Origin: Viscum album
Lineage: Eukaryota > Streptophyta > Magnoliopsida > Santalales > Viscaceae
Reading direction: 5' to 3'
Assembly (NCBI GenBank): GCA_963277665.1
Contig: OY728119.1
Location: 312,128,206-312,192,205, forward strand
Length of the DNA stretch: 64,000 nt
Made by a program: the position numbers and the translations under genes. Positions 11,322 to 22,451 of this stretch are shown in pieces (position 1 is the stretch's first letter; every line of letters begins with the position of its first letter). The notes beneath the pieces were generated by a model that saw only the letters and a list, made by a program, of their open reading frames with translations, searched no databases and was not told where the DNA came from.

Positions 11322-12048
11322 ACACATGATGAAATAATGATAATGGAAAGGAATCCATACGCATCAGCGATTGGGTCAGTCATGTATGTCATTCTATGTA
11401 CTAGGATGGATGTCGCCTATGCATTAAGTGTGGTAGGAAGATATCAAGCTAACCCAGGTGACCACCATTGGATGGCAGTCAAGACTATCCTAAAGTATCT
11501 GAGGCATACTAAGGATATATTCCTAGTTTATGGAGGAGATGAGAAAGTATTTATCAGAGGATATGAATATTCTAGTTTCTAGACTGATCAAGATGACATG
11601 AAGCCAGAGATGGGATACATCTTCACTTTGAATAGAGGTGCAGTGAGCTGGAAGAGCTCAAAGCAGAGTATAGTCAAAAATTCTACAGCAGATTCCGAGT
11701 ATATCACAGCTTCTGAGGTAGCTAAAGAAGCAGTTTGGATGCGAAGATTCTTCCAGGAGATAGATGGGATACCTAACAGTAAAGATCACATCACATTGTA
11801 CTGTGATAATACTGTAGCGGCGGCTCTCACAAAAGAGTTAAAGGTCACATCAGCGGATGAAGAACATACTTCAGAAGTATCATCTCTTAAGGGAATTTTC
11901 TCAAAGAGGTGAAGTTGCAGTGAGCATTATTTCCACAGAAGACAATGTGGAAGACCCCTTGACTAAAGCCTTGACTCAGCAGAAACATGATCACCATGTG
12001 AGGTCTATCAGACTTAAAGTCGTAGGCAGTTGGCTCGAGTCCAAGTAG
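11322..12048 (+). pseudogene. copia RNase H domain, broken
   Basis: The reading contains NPYASAIGSVMYVILCTRMDVAYA and HHWMAVKTILKYLRHTKD, the connection region, then the RNase H part with STADSEYITASEVAKEAVWMR and LYCDNTVA. A one-base frameshift near 11860 leads into ILQKYHLLREFSQRGEV and DPLTKALT, the usual end of copia pol. Stops lie near 11320 and 11581. The pol stop at about 12046 is just before the polypurine tract and the 3' LTR. Confidence 0.88.
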
Positions 12049-12053
12049 GAGTT

Positions 12054-14035
12054 TGTAAGATTTGGTGTCCTAGAACCAACTAGTTGTACTTTGATTACAT
12101 AGATATTTTATGTATTTAAATATTAAAAATCTTATTACATATTTTTCATTGTTCTACATGACTATGATGTAATAACGTCTAAGAGTATTTGTTACATTGA
12201 TAAGGTCATGGAAGTTCCCCGCTATGATGAGAACCTCAAAATTCTATAACAATATTCTTAAATATAGTTCTACAGTTGAATGACATACTATAAAGGGACA
12301 CATAGCATGCAGACTGTCAGGTGCGAGTACTCTTAAGTAGATGATACTTCCTCTCATGAAGTTCTCACTTGGTAATCTCCAAGATAAAAGATTATGAGAA
12401 CAGACACACTAATAGGAATTCTGCATGTTTTAGTGTCATAAAATATTTCTATCTACGAGTGTGTGTAATGATCCTTAGACAATAAGATTATCATTAATAC
12501 ATGTCATGACTCACGCACTTTGATTTACTAACAAAAACCATCACCTAAACATTTGGAGAGAAGTAGAATATGTTGGGTATGTCACGAGTGACATGATATT
12601 AATAGATAAGTCGAGGAAGGGTTTGTCCCTTCCATTTATGGAAGTTGATATCTCATCCCTTTGATTTAAATAGGACCATCACACAAAATTTCATGGCCAT
12701 GGTGTAACGACGAGTTTATTTCAGGTAGTCAAAGAATGACGTATCAAGTATAAAGGTTGATCACATTATCATGAATTTTTTTTGATGATATATTGAGACA
12801 AAGAGATTATATTACACAGTGAGCGTTCATATGTGGATGTCATTATTGTGACTTTACATTATTTCTCTTAGGTGTCTTGACCTGTTGCTAGATAGTACTT
12901 TTGGACTTTAGGAAAGCCCGCCTAATGCCAATGAGAACGAATTCTAGAGGGTCACACACTAAGTGTTTTTGGTGGTCTTGGTTAAATTATATTTGAATTT
13001 AATTAATGAAATAAATATTATTCTCAAGAATGTGGAATAATTTTATTCAAGTTAAGATGATCACATAAATTAAATTAAATATATTTATTTATTTTAATGA
13101 GCATTTAATAAATATTTATTTAATAGTTTGTAAATGAAATATTTATTTAAGAGAATAATTTATTTATTTATTTATTTGGGTGTTCAATAAATGGAAGTGG
13201 AGTTTGAGCGGACCAAGGCTAGTCTGGTAGTAAAATAATTATTTTCAAGATGGTAAATAATTATTAGTTGGCACAAGTTAAAATAATAATGACGCTGCTA
13301 TTATTTTGTGATGCAGAATTTTATTCATAATTCTGTTTTACGTAATTTGGCGCACCATAAATAATAATGCGGTATTATTATTATGAGTATGGGTTTTCTC
13401 TAAGTTCATGAATGTATTTAATTGCTGTTATGAAATTAAATAATGTAACAAAAGTTCTATGCATATAAATAGACAAGTATGTCTATTGTGCCATGGTGAA
13501 CACACCGCACACTTGGTGAATTGAGAATTGTCAAGCTAAACAATTTCTCTCTCAAATCCTCTTCCCGCCCCTCTCACAAACAAGAGGCATTATTCAAGGC
13601 TGAAGAACAAGCAATCAAGAACAACCAGCATAAGACACTCGCTTCTCTATGCTAGCACCCAGAGAATGAGTGGTGTCGATTGAAGGCCATCAGAGCACAT
13701 ATGGATCATCACTAGAGGGATTCTAGTTTGGATCCTCACAAGTGAAACAATATAATCCAAAAGGGTCATTCTGAATGATCAAAATCATCAACAAAGAAAA
13801 TACCAAAGATCCAAGTATTATTTTATTTATGAAATTAATTAAATTAATTATAAACATTATGTACTAGATTCTCTCTAAATGTTTCAGGTCTCTTCCTTCT
13901 TTATCTAAATCTTTGATTCTATTCCATGGAGACTGGCGTTAATCTTCGTATTGATCCCAAAATAATCATTGATCATGGTAAAAATTAAAGTTGGGTACCA
14001 TCCCAAACATGTTTCCGCTGTTCCTGGAACCTTCA
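12054..14035 (+). repeat. copia 3' LTR (full length, about 1.98 kb)
   Basis: The LTR starts TGTAAGATTTGGTGTCC right after the purine-rich AAGTAGGAGT and ends CCTTCA. Its last 806 bases match 5148-5954. It includes a short (ATTT)n run near 13155-13180 and a TATA box at 13464. The five bases after it (GACGT) may be one half of a target-site duplication; the other half is outside the window. Confidence 0.88.
13464..13471 (+). promoter_or_regulatory. TATA box of the copia 3' LTR
   Basis: TATAAATA followed by G, placed about 570 bases before the LTR end. The same place in the 5' LTR has a T-to-C change, so only the 3' LTR keeps a good TATA box. Function is inferred from sequence only. Confidence 0.6.
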
Positions 14036-14099
14036 GACGTAGGAGGAATGGCGAAAATGATGATGGTGATGATGTAAACTCATTCCATCACTACCGTTG

Positions 14100-14480
14100 T
14101 TGTCACTCTTCCTCCTGCGACGTGGTTCATTTCCAAAAAATTATTTCTTGAAGTTCAGTTATTGTTATAGAATCAGTTGTACTAACCTCTATTGTTGGTT
14201 CTATACTATAACAAGCTCCTTTCTCAGTTTGTATAACCTCCCTGTAGTAGTACACACATGTAAAACCTTACTCTATATGTCGAAAATGTTTTCTGATCAT
14301 GATTATAATAGTGTAACTAATATTGAAAAAGATTGTTGATCATATAATCTTTATTATACTGAAATTTTATAACATCTTCTTTTATAGTAATATATGATAC
14401 TATTATTTTGTTATTTAAAAGTTTATTAAAATATCAGACACATAATGTTTTAAAAAACTAAGGTAAAGAGAAGATGTTTT
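14100..14480 (-). pseudogene. duplicated MULE transposase N-terminal fragment
   Basis: Minus-strand translation of about 14110-14300 gives CVYYYREVIQTEKGACYSIEP, then VSTTDSITITELQEIIFWK and a stop, parallel to the N-terminus of the MULE at 17140-17391 (CVYCYGEIIKTEQGDSYSTQP). The upstream DNA (about 14340-14470) also matches 17464-17595, so the duplication includes the promoter side. Only the first exon-sized piece is kept here. Confidence 0.7.
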
Positions 14481-14709
14481 TGGGTTTACAATTCATCTTT
14501 TAGGGTTTATGATTTAGAGATTAAGGTTTCAGATATTGAGTTTTGGGTCTAGGTTTTTGGATTTTTTGTAAGGTTTTAGGGTTTAGGTTTATGAATTTAG
14601 GGTTAGGGTTTAGGTTTTAAGGTTTAGAGTTTAAAATTTTGATAATAAGGTATAGGGAATATGTTTTTGGGTTTAGTGTTCTACTTTTGGGTTTTGGGGT
14701 TTAGAAAAC
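14472..14709. repeat. degenerate telomere-like TTTAGGG tract
   Basis: The plus strand shows many imperfect copies of the plant telomere unit, with several exact TTTAGGG occurrences (about 14500, 14576 and 14597) among GTTTAGG, TTTAGAG and TTTTGGG variants. It lies between the MULE fragment and the MULE gene. It is too degenerate for a functional telomere and may be an interstitial telomere-like patch or a simple-sequence expansion. Confidence 0.6.
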
Positions 14710-14799
14710 CGAGGAAAAAGGAAGAGATAAAAATATATGATTTACAATATGAGAATCTCACAATGAAGACAATACATCATTGTGGATGAGAGTGTGAAC

Positions 14800-17391
14800 T
14801 CGACCCAACAATGTTAGGGCATTGTTTCTAGTTATGAATTTCTTGATGACATATGATGCATCTCAAACTCTTCCCTTGTTCTTGAGGCTAGTCCATCTCA
14901 TTCCATTTCCTGCTGGCCTTCAGTCTTCCATGGGGACACAAATGATTGATTTCAAGTATCACAATCGGCTGGCCTTTGGGCATTGGGAAATACCAAAACT
15001 CCCCAATAGGTGTCCATGGTGCAACATAATAGTTAGAAATGGTGTCCATCCATTACACTAGATCAACATATTCTTCCCATGATATGTTCACAAAGGCACA
15101 TGTTGTGATGGCGTGTGTGCATAGAAACCATAAGTCCTGAAATTTTCCACATTGGCATTGCCTCGTTTCCAGTAATACCACCATTTTTTCACCGATGCGA
15201 TTTATGATGGGGTCTGAATGCTCTTAAAATTCAAATCGAGAGTCTTCTCATCAAAAAATATAGACATGATAACCAGAAGCTTCTTTAATATTCTTTTTAA
15301 TCTCTCGTTGAAAGTGTCTTCTGTACCTTATCCCCTACTATATCCTGTTTGATGCCAGTTTTTGTCTATCAACAAAGTACTTCACGCAACTATATAATGT
15401 ATCATGAACTAGAGCTGTTATAGGTAGCTTTCAAATCCCTTTGAAGACACCATTGATATACTCCATAATGTTTGTGGTCATGTGTCTGTACCTCTTCCCC
15501 CTATCACATGCCAATGTCCATTTTTCTTTTGGAATCTACATCATATAATCATAAACTTCTTGATTAGCATAGAGGATTTGTTCGAAACATTCTTAAAACC
15601 TTCATTGATTCGACTCATATGATACACATAATAGATGATATTCCACATAATTTGATTTTATCTTTACGTTGAAATAGTAAAAAATAACAAATATAATGCG
15701 TACCAAGCCTCGTGATTATCTTATTCATCAGTTCGTTATGGAATTTTTTATGCACATTTGCAAGAAATGTGTCTAATGAAAAACTGATGATGTGCATTTG
15801 GGTATCTCCATGTATCAGGATCCACATTTATTGCCTCATTAATTGTCTTATGGAGATCATATATCAAACAAACACCCTGAATGTTGGTGAAATGGTTGCT
15901 GATACATGCCAAAAACTAACTCCATGATTCATAGTTTTCTTTCTCTACAATGGAAAAGGCAAGTGGAAGAGGTGAACTGTTTCCATCTTGGGTTGCCACA
16001 ATCAATAATACACCCTTTTATTTTTCGTATAGAAACGTTCCATCAATCTGAATGAACTGTTTGCTGAAACGAAATGTGGAGATATAGTGGAGGAATGCCC
16101 AGAACAACTGATGAAATTGTACATGAGATAGATCAAGTCGGTTAGCATGAGACACATGTTCATTTGTATCAATATGGAAGAAAACTTGGTTATGATGCCT
16201 TAGTATGGCTAGAAATTGTAGAAACACCCGATATGAGTAATCCTAATCACCACAGACCTTCACAACTGCCTTCAGTTTTTCCATCCATGCCTTATTATAG
16301 AAAATCTTATAAATGAATGTCTATTGTATACTCTATTGAAAAAGGGATATCAGAACATCTTGTCATGTCCTAATAATCTCAACAATAATGGATTTCACAA
16401 ATTCTACATCCAATAAGGTATGATCTTGTGTTAGGATTGGCTGAACGTAAGTATGAGCTATCTCATTCCTCGAGATTCTCCAACCTCCAAATGTAATGCC
16501 CGGAATCGCCCTCAAGCAAAATCTATAATCATCCCCATACTTATCACACCGTATGACATATTTACTATGAAATGATTCATGAACTAGATATCTATATTTC
16601 CTCTCAATGTTAAATCTATTTAGCATTATTTTTAATGAATCTTTACTTAGAAAATTCCTTCCAACATATAAGGTTTTGTCCAGCTCACTAATCCTATCTA
16701 GTACAACTCTGAGGAACTCAATTGCCGGTGTGAGAACATTATTGTCGAATTATGGAACACGTGTCATTGCTTCTGACCAAGATGCAAAGAGTGGTGGATG
16801 ATTTATTGTAGGTTAAGGATAATGTACAACTAATGAATTTCTCAAAACCTCCTCCCTAACTTTCGCTGGTCCCTCCTCATCAGCACTATTGTCACCATCT
16901 ATTCCATCATTACGAAACTCCTCATTAGAAGTCAGATTAACATGTATATTCGGGAGATCATCTAGGTTGTCCTCTTCTACATCATTTGGAATAAGCTCAA
17001 TTTCATGGAGCATACTATCTTCATCCACTCTTGTAAGTCTATGTCTTTGTACAATTGGACATTATTGTTGTACAGTAGAAACATCAACATATAAATCCAT
17101 CATGGTACCATATGACCATTGAGAAAATAAATTAATTTCTTAGACACACTGCACATCAGCAACCAATGGACAAGCTAGATTCCATAGTGTTGCTGGGAAT
17201 TGAAAATGTCTATAGCTCATAAACTTGATATCTTGATTGGGTCCTAGATTTAAGGAACCAAAAATTCTCTCTTGAAGGTCACCTAGGGTTACATAATCAA
17301 CTGTACTAACTACTGTCATTGGTTGTGTACTGTAAGAATCTCCTTGCTCAGTTTTAATAATCTCTCCATAGCAGTACACACAGAAAAACAT
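14800..17391 (-). pseudogene. MULE (Mutator-like, MuDR) transposase, broken
   Basis: Read on the minus strand from a Met at 17391: an N-terminal part (17140-17391), an acidic linker (16813-17028, rich in D and E), the MuDR N-terminal domain (16363-16626, YVIRCDKYGDDYRFCLRAIP and HTYVQPILTQDHTLLD), then the DDE transposase core (16018-16227, ending QIDGTFLYEK) and a second acidic block (IYDLHKTI near 15840). A SWIM zinc finger C-Q-C...C-T-H lies at 15107-15157 and the usual C-terminal PIGEFWYFP and NEMD motifs at about 14890-15010. Stops and frame changes break it. No terminal inverted repeats were found by eye. Confidence 0.85.
15107..15157 (-). other. SWIM zinc finger of the MULE transposase
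   Basis: Minus-strand translation CQCGKFQDLWFLCTHAITTC fits C-x-C-xn-C-x-H, the SWIM domain that sits after the DDE core in MULE transposases and FAR1-type proteins. All four zinc ligands are present. Confidence 0.85.
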
Positions 17392-17639
17392 GACTCTCTA
17401 CGTCAAAAATGTTTCTTTCATCAAAATTATGATAGTGTAACAAATATTAACAATTATTTTTGACTATATAATATTTATTATAATGTAATCTTAGGATGCC
17501 TTTTTATACCATAAAATATGCTAGTAATGTTTCATTATATAAAATTTTATAAGAATATAAGTCACATAACGTTTTGAAAACCCAAGTAAAAAGAAGAGGA
17601 AACATCAAATTAGTTTATTTATCATTGAGAAAATGAAAA
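17392..17639. other. MULE upstream region, AT-rich
   Basis: Upstream flank of the MULE reading. The part 17464-17595 recurs with divergence at about 14340-14470 and at about 18218-18300 (shared phrases such as CTATATAAT.TTTAT.ATA and GATACTAATGTTT). No gene seen. Confidence 0.55.
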
Positions 17640-18118
17640 TTATAATCATATAAAGTGAAATGAATAAGAAAAAACACATTAAATAACACATGAATGCTTT
17701 ATAAAATACTATAAATTTATTGAAAATTTTCAATAAAATGTGGTTTGGATGAGATGAGTCGCATTTCGGATGAGGTAAAATCCAACTTATTTTTTATTGA
17801 CAGATTAATCACATCTTCAAAAGATATGTACTTCACTTTTGAACTTTCAAAATATTTCAACCTTCTAATGACATATCTTAGATGTCATTAGAAGGCCAAA
17901 AACTTTTGAAAGTTTAAAATTTAACTACATATCCATTGAAGATGTCATTAAACTGCTAATTAAAAATAAGCTGAATTTTACCTCATGTATGAAGTGAGAC
18001 TCATATCATCCAAAACACATTCTATTGATTTTTTTTAATGAATTTATTGTATGTCATAAAGAATTCATGTGTTATTTAATGCATTTGTTCTTCTTCATTT
18101 CACTTTATATGATCATAA
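17640..18118. mobile_element. palindromic (foldback) MITE, about 479 bp
   Basis: The left arm TTATAATCATATAAAGTG and its inverted counterpart at 18101-18118 bracket an almost full-length palindrome centred near 17878. The inner stem is perfect over 14 bases: CCTTCTAATGACAT at 17861-17874 and its complement just after a 7-base loop. Matching pieces can be followed all along both arms (for example AATAACACATGAAT left, ATTCATGTGTTATTT right). There is no coding potential. Family is not assigned; a target-site duplication was not clear by eye. Confidence 0.8.
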
Positions 18119-18394
18119 GTATCATTAGCTAATCATCATATGGGTTATTTTTTTTAATCCTATGTTATTTATTAATTATTCTATAATTAATAATTTCTAA
18201 TAATAAATATTATTTCTAAACTATATAATCTTTATGATACTAAAATTTTAAAACATTTTCTTATATCATAAACTATGATACTAATGTTTCTTAGTACAGT
18301 TTTTACTAAGTTAATCATTCTTTAATCACTGGTTCATCATTACTAAATTAATCATTAGTTAATAATTCTTTAATCAATCTTTAATAGAGAATAA
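18119..18394. other. AT-rich spacer with a third copy of the MULE upstream repeat
   Basis: No gene. Bases of about 18218-18300 resemble 14340-14420 and 17464-17550. Short repeats built on AATCATTA and TTCTTTAATCA occur at 18310-18380. Confidence 0.5.
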
Positions 18395-18575
18395 CAAACC
18401 CATAAAATAACACATGAATGTTTTACTACATATAATAAATACCAACATTTTCAACAAAACATGGTTTGGATGATATGAGCCTAACTTCAAAAGTGAGGTA
18501 AAACCCCATTAATTTTTATTTGATAGCTTAATAACATCTTATAAAAGTATAACTTATTATTAGGTACATATCTTT
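18395..18575. mobile_element. partial copy of one MITE arm
   Basis: The stretch AATAACACATGAATGTTTTA, then AACATGGTTTGGATGATATGAG and GAGGTAAAACC follows the same order as the left arm of the MITE at 17690-17830, with scattered mismatches. The opposite arm is missing, so this looks like a half-copy or broken second insertion. Confidence 0.7.
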
Positions 18576-18628
18576 AAAACATTACTGCATTTTTGTACTC
18601 TAAATTAAATATTGAACCACTTCTGTAG

Positions 18629-20164
18629 AAAATGACTTACTCATATGATGGTGCTTCTTATCCTGAGCAAAAACATGTCTGTCAACCTTCTACTTCTCGA
18701 AGTGTAGAGGAATGACCTTCTGCATGTGCTGGTGCTCTCATTCCTGAGGAACAACAGGTTTCTCAACCTACTGCTGCTCCCAGTACAGAGGTAAATCGAC
18801 CATCTACACATGCTGATACTACCTATCTAGAGAACCATATTGAAGATTTTGATTATGGGGAAATGGTAGGCGATGAAGGACCGACACTAAAAAAATAGAA
18901 GCATCATAGTTTGATGGTGTTAGCAAAAATCATTAAGGAGAAAATCAAAGGCATCAAATTTGAGGTGGGATGGAATGCACGGGGTCAGCATGTTAACCCC
19001 AACAAGGCCATGTTCAGTAGTTATATTGGAATCGTCACTTAGAAACACATGCCAATTGATGTAGATTCATGGCACTATGTTGTGCTTGGGATGAAGACAC
19101 TGACATGGGAAGAGATTACAGTAACATTATGATATCATTTATTTATTTTTCTAAAAAATAAAATAATGAAACATTGAATTAATATTAATCATCCATTGAA
19201 GAGTGAATTTATAATATATGAATCCCATAAGAAGTATGTATTAATGTTTTTTGGAAGGATTCACAGAGGATTTTTCACAATCCTAACACAAAATCATCTT
19301 AAAAATACTGGAGTAAAAATAAACCCACACCCACCGGTTATCTGTGCACACATGATAACCCAAAAAGCAAGGGATTCATTTATTGGCCATCATGAAGATG
19401 TGTATTTTCAGGTACATTGTGGCCAGTAATACATTGCTTGACGACATGTGTATTCATAACTTTGATTGACAATTTTTTATTTATGAAACAGTAACTGAGT
19501 GATGGAAATAAGGAACGATCACTAAAACCAGCATACCCCTACCATAAAGTAAGGATGGGGTATGATTCACTTGAAAAAAATGTACACATATTAAATCGAC
19601 AATAATACTTTTATGTGACATGAAACAACACCATAATTATGTTCCTCTGTTTATATGTAGATTGATGACTCGAAATCCAAAGCCACTTCTATCCCACACC
19701 ATGTGATATTGAAGGAGGCACGCGTAAATAAAGACGAGATAATAATAGATGAAAACACACAAAAAGTGTGAGAAACATGTGTAAGTATTAAATACTAAAA
19801 ATTTGTTTTGCTTTAAATCACTATTACATAAAAATGAACACTTATTTTCGTATATTTTCTATCCGATATAGTCACAAGAATCAATAGCACTTATTCTAGA
19901 TGAACACAAACTATCAGTGGCCTTGAAGCGGCTAGAAAAATATGGCCGCATCAGAGGTGTAGTTTTGGTGTGACACCCCGAACATATTTTGAGAAAAATA
20001 ACAAGAGGACCATCAGAGTGAATTAATAAAACAGATGAGAGAAAGAATATCTACCCTTAAAGGAAAATTCAATGTCAGATAGAGATGATGGAAACTTTAA
20101 TGAGGGAGAGGCAATGAGAAGAAGCAACTCAAGAGTAGCCACCGTGTGGAGATCCCACCCCACC
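18629..20164 (+). pseudogene. plant En/Spm-type transposase (transposase_24-like) fragment
   Basis: After a Ser/Glu/Pro-rich start (Met at 18629, stop near 18707) the reading gives KIIKEKIKGIKFEVGWNARGQ, then FSSYIGIV, a stop, and MPIDVDSWHYVVLGMKTLTWEEI, the layout of the plant transposase_24 domain (basic region, R/G-x-x-G motif, a W in the DDW-like block). A second exon-like piece at 19196-19429 has ESHKKYVLMFFGRIHRGF and ICAHMITQKARDSFIGHHED. An AT-rich gap between them looks like an intron. The final part (about 20020-20164) is interrupted by the 5' LTR of element A. At least two stops break it. Confidence 0.65.
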
Positions 20165-20848
20165 TGTAACACACCAAGGTTTAAAAAAAATAAATGAAAT
20201 GAATGAAACTTTGTTTTAAGTTGATATTTATAACTACCCTTTAAACATAATTTTTCTTCTTCTATGTTTTAAATTTCAAAAAATGGCCATCTATAATTGT
20301 GTTCACCAAGTTATTTAGAGTTTGATGGAACCAACCTATTTTTTGGTGAATAGCAACATACCCTTATGAATAGTAATATGACCCTAATGAATAGTAAATT
20401 GTATTATTATTTTATTTTCTTAAGGCTTTAAGATAATTAAATTTTGGTTAATTTTTCAATGTGATATAAAAGCAGTTATAGAATTAATTTTTTTTTGAAT
20501 TATGTATGATTTTATTTAAAAACTAAATTAATAATATTTAGAAAATTATTTTAAAAAAAGGAGTTCATTTTTGAATTCTAAACATCAAAAAATGGTTAGG
20601 GTGAATTTTTGGGATTTTTCTAAAATTCTTGAATTTTTGATGAATAGTGAAATACGGTAAAATACCACATATTCAAAATATCAGTTAAATACACTATTTA
20701 TGACATCATAAGTGATGTAAGACCACTTTTTTCGAACTCAAATTCCATTATTACTATTTTGGGTCACATGAATTAAGATTATTCATAGTCTTGAGAAAAA
20801 ATATTATAATAATGATTTAAATAATGTAAAATACCTCATCTCCTCCAC

Positions 20849-20856
20849 TATAAATA
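20849..20856 (+). promoter_or_regulatory. TATA box of element A 5' LTR
   Basis: TATAAATA in the context CTCCACTATAAATACCACCC; the same octamer is kept at 62070-62077 in the 3' LTR. Preservation in both diverged LTRs supports a promoter, with RNA start expected about 30 bases downstream. Confidence 0.7.
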
Positions 20857-22252
20857 CCACCCTCATTCCCATCTTCCTCCCACACCTATAAAGCCTTGAG
20901 ACTTACCTAATTTTTACCCAATAATCCTCCCAATACTCTTACCCACGTCCTAGATCTTCTGGTCTCACCAAAAGACCAAAACCAATGGCCCTAAGAATGA
21001 TCTCAAGGAGAAGAGATCAAGAGGTAAACATCCTCTTTTTTTTTCTTTGTTTTATTTCATTTTATGTTATTATTTTTAATTTCCTTTGGATTATGTTGGG
21101 ATATGTCATTAAATATCCCCATTAATTCCCATATTATGTAATAATGATGAGAGAACCCTTTTCTCTCATCAAAATATTTTATGAAATTTTAAGCGACGCT
21201 GTTAGGCTGCCAAATTTTCATAAGGGATTTCTTAACTTTTATTTTATTTTGAGATTCCCTTATTTTTATTTACTCACCTCCCCTTATCCAATAGGAATGA
21301 ATGATCCAGTATATTGCATATTTTTTATTTCATCATGTTTATGGAATACTCAAAATTACATTTCTTCTCCTCTCCCACTTATTCAAGAAATTAAAACACC
21401 GTCCATGATGTGTCGATTTACCGACATTGCAGGCGATGCGATTTCAATTTATTTTACTTCTTTAAAGGCTGGTCATGAAACCATTTTTATGGTTGAATCA
21501 GATTATAATTTATGTATTATATCATATATAAGATTTTGGAATCTTTTTGTACTCATGTGATTAATTTATAATACAAAATGAGTTCATTACGATCGACGAA
21601 TCACCAAAATGACCTAAACAAATATCAATAATGTTTTAACTTATGAATCATCCTAATTTCAGAATTAAAAATGATAAATGGTATAATTTATGGTTCTGGA
21701 AATATTTAAATACAATTCCATTCTAATTCTAGATTTTCACTTCCAATCGATAAGAATATCCATCATGAACCGATCATGGAAACCATGTAAAGAACGCACC
21801 CGACACAATGTAAATGACAAAATATTACTAATAAATGTGTCAAATTATGTAGTAAAATGAACATATAAGGTGTTATAAGCATTAATATGTTTCATTAAGA
21901 CATTAATAACACTCTTTTAACCATTATAAGGGAGGTTTAAACACTTTTTAAGTAAGAACAACCCAATGTAAGGGAATTCTTAACCCAATTTCCATTCTTT
22001 GGGTTAACATTCTTATTTATTCATTATGTGGTATTAAGATTATTAGTGTGATAATTTTTTGTTTATATTATGTTGAACTATGTGTATTTACAGTGTATAC
22101 ACATATCCATTCCATTCTATTAATTCTCACTCCAATTATATTTTAAGGTACTTTCTCTTTAAAATCTTTTTAAAACTCTCTTTAATAAATTTCAAAAGGA
22201 TTGTTTTTTTATATGTATATGGAATGAGTGGTTTCCAAGATACTTTATTACC

Positions 22253-22257
22253 ATGAT
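22253..22257. other. target-site duplication of element B, left copy (ATGAT)
   Basis: ATGAT precedes the B 5' LTR here and follows the B 3' LTR at 56083-56087. The uninterrupted site, ACCATGATATGTTC, is still visible in the A 3' LTR at about 63478-63488. Confidence 0.95.
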
Positions 22258-22451
22258 TGTAAGAACCCAGATCTTCATTTTAGGTATGTTTTTCCTTTTC
22301 TGGTCGTTTTTGAGGAAAAGAGGAAAATCTGGAAATTTTCTAAGTACACGCTGTGTACTTTGATCCCGCGCAAGGCCGTGTCCGGGCCACACACATGGTG
22401 TGTAGGGGTGATGTGGATACTGCTTAATGCAGTGTACGGAAAAGGCGAGTA
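22258..22451 (+). repeat. Element B 5' LTR, piece 1
   Basis: Matches 54195-54421 of the 3' LTR but lacks a 20-odd-base stretch (54290-54312 region) holding one extra copy of the GTACAC..GTGTAC repeat. Ends with GAGTA, the left half of the element C target duplication (22447-22451). Confidence 0.93.

Larger units (their letters stand above)
5148..14035 (+). mobile_element. Ty1/copia retrotransposon, 5' LTR truncated in this window
   Basis: A plus-strand copia element: partial 5' LTR, initiator-Met primer site at 5957, a 2.1-kb leader, decayed gag, protease, integrase, RT and RNase H in copia order, then a full 3' LTR. The LTR pair aligns almost without gaps over about 806 bases (5148-5954 against 13230-14035), with about 20 mismatches in the first 235 bases by hand count. 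Several stops and at least two frameshifts make it non-autonomous. The long LTR (about 2 kb) and the integrase wording resemble Angela-type elements, but the lineage is not certain. Confidence 0.9.
20165..22257 (+). repeat. Element A 5' LTR, first part
   Basis: Matches 61369-63484 of the 3' LTR over its whole length. It contains a TATA box at 20849-20856 and ends in the B target site ATGAT (22253-22257). The open stretch 21144-21560 lies within the LTR, has no family match, and is best taken as chance. Confidence 0.9.

Noticed and set aside
14036..14130. Possible small inverted repeat (CGTAGGAGGAA and its complement)
   Set aside because: Only an 11-base imperfect stem; insufficient to call an element.
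21144..21560. 138-codon reading in the element A 5' LTR
   Set aside because: The matching stretch of the 3' LTR (about 62380-62790) is interrupted, and no domain is seen.
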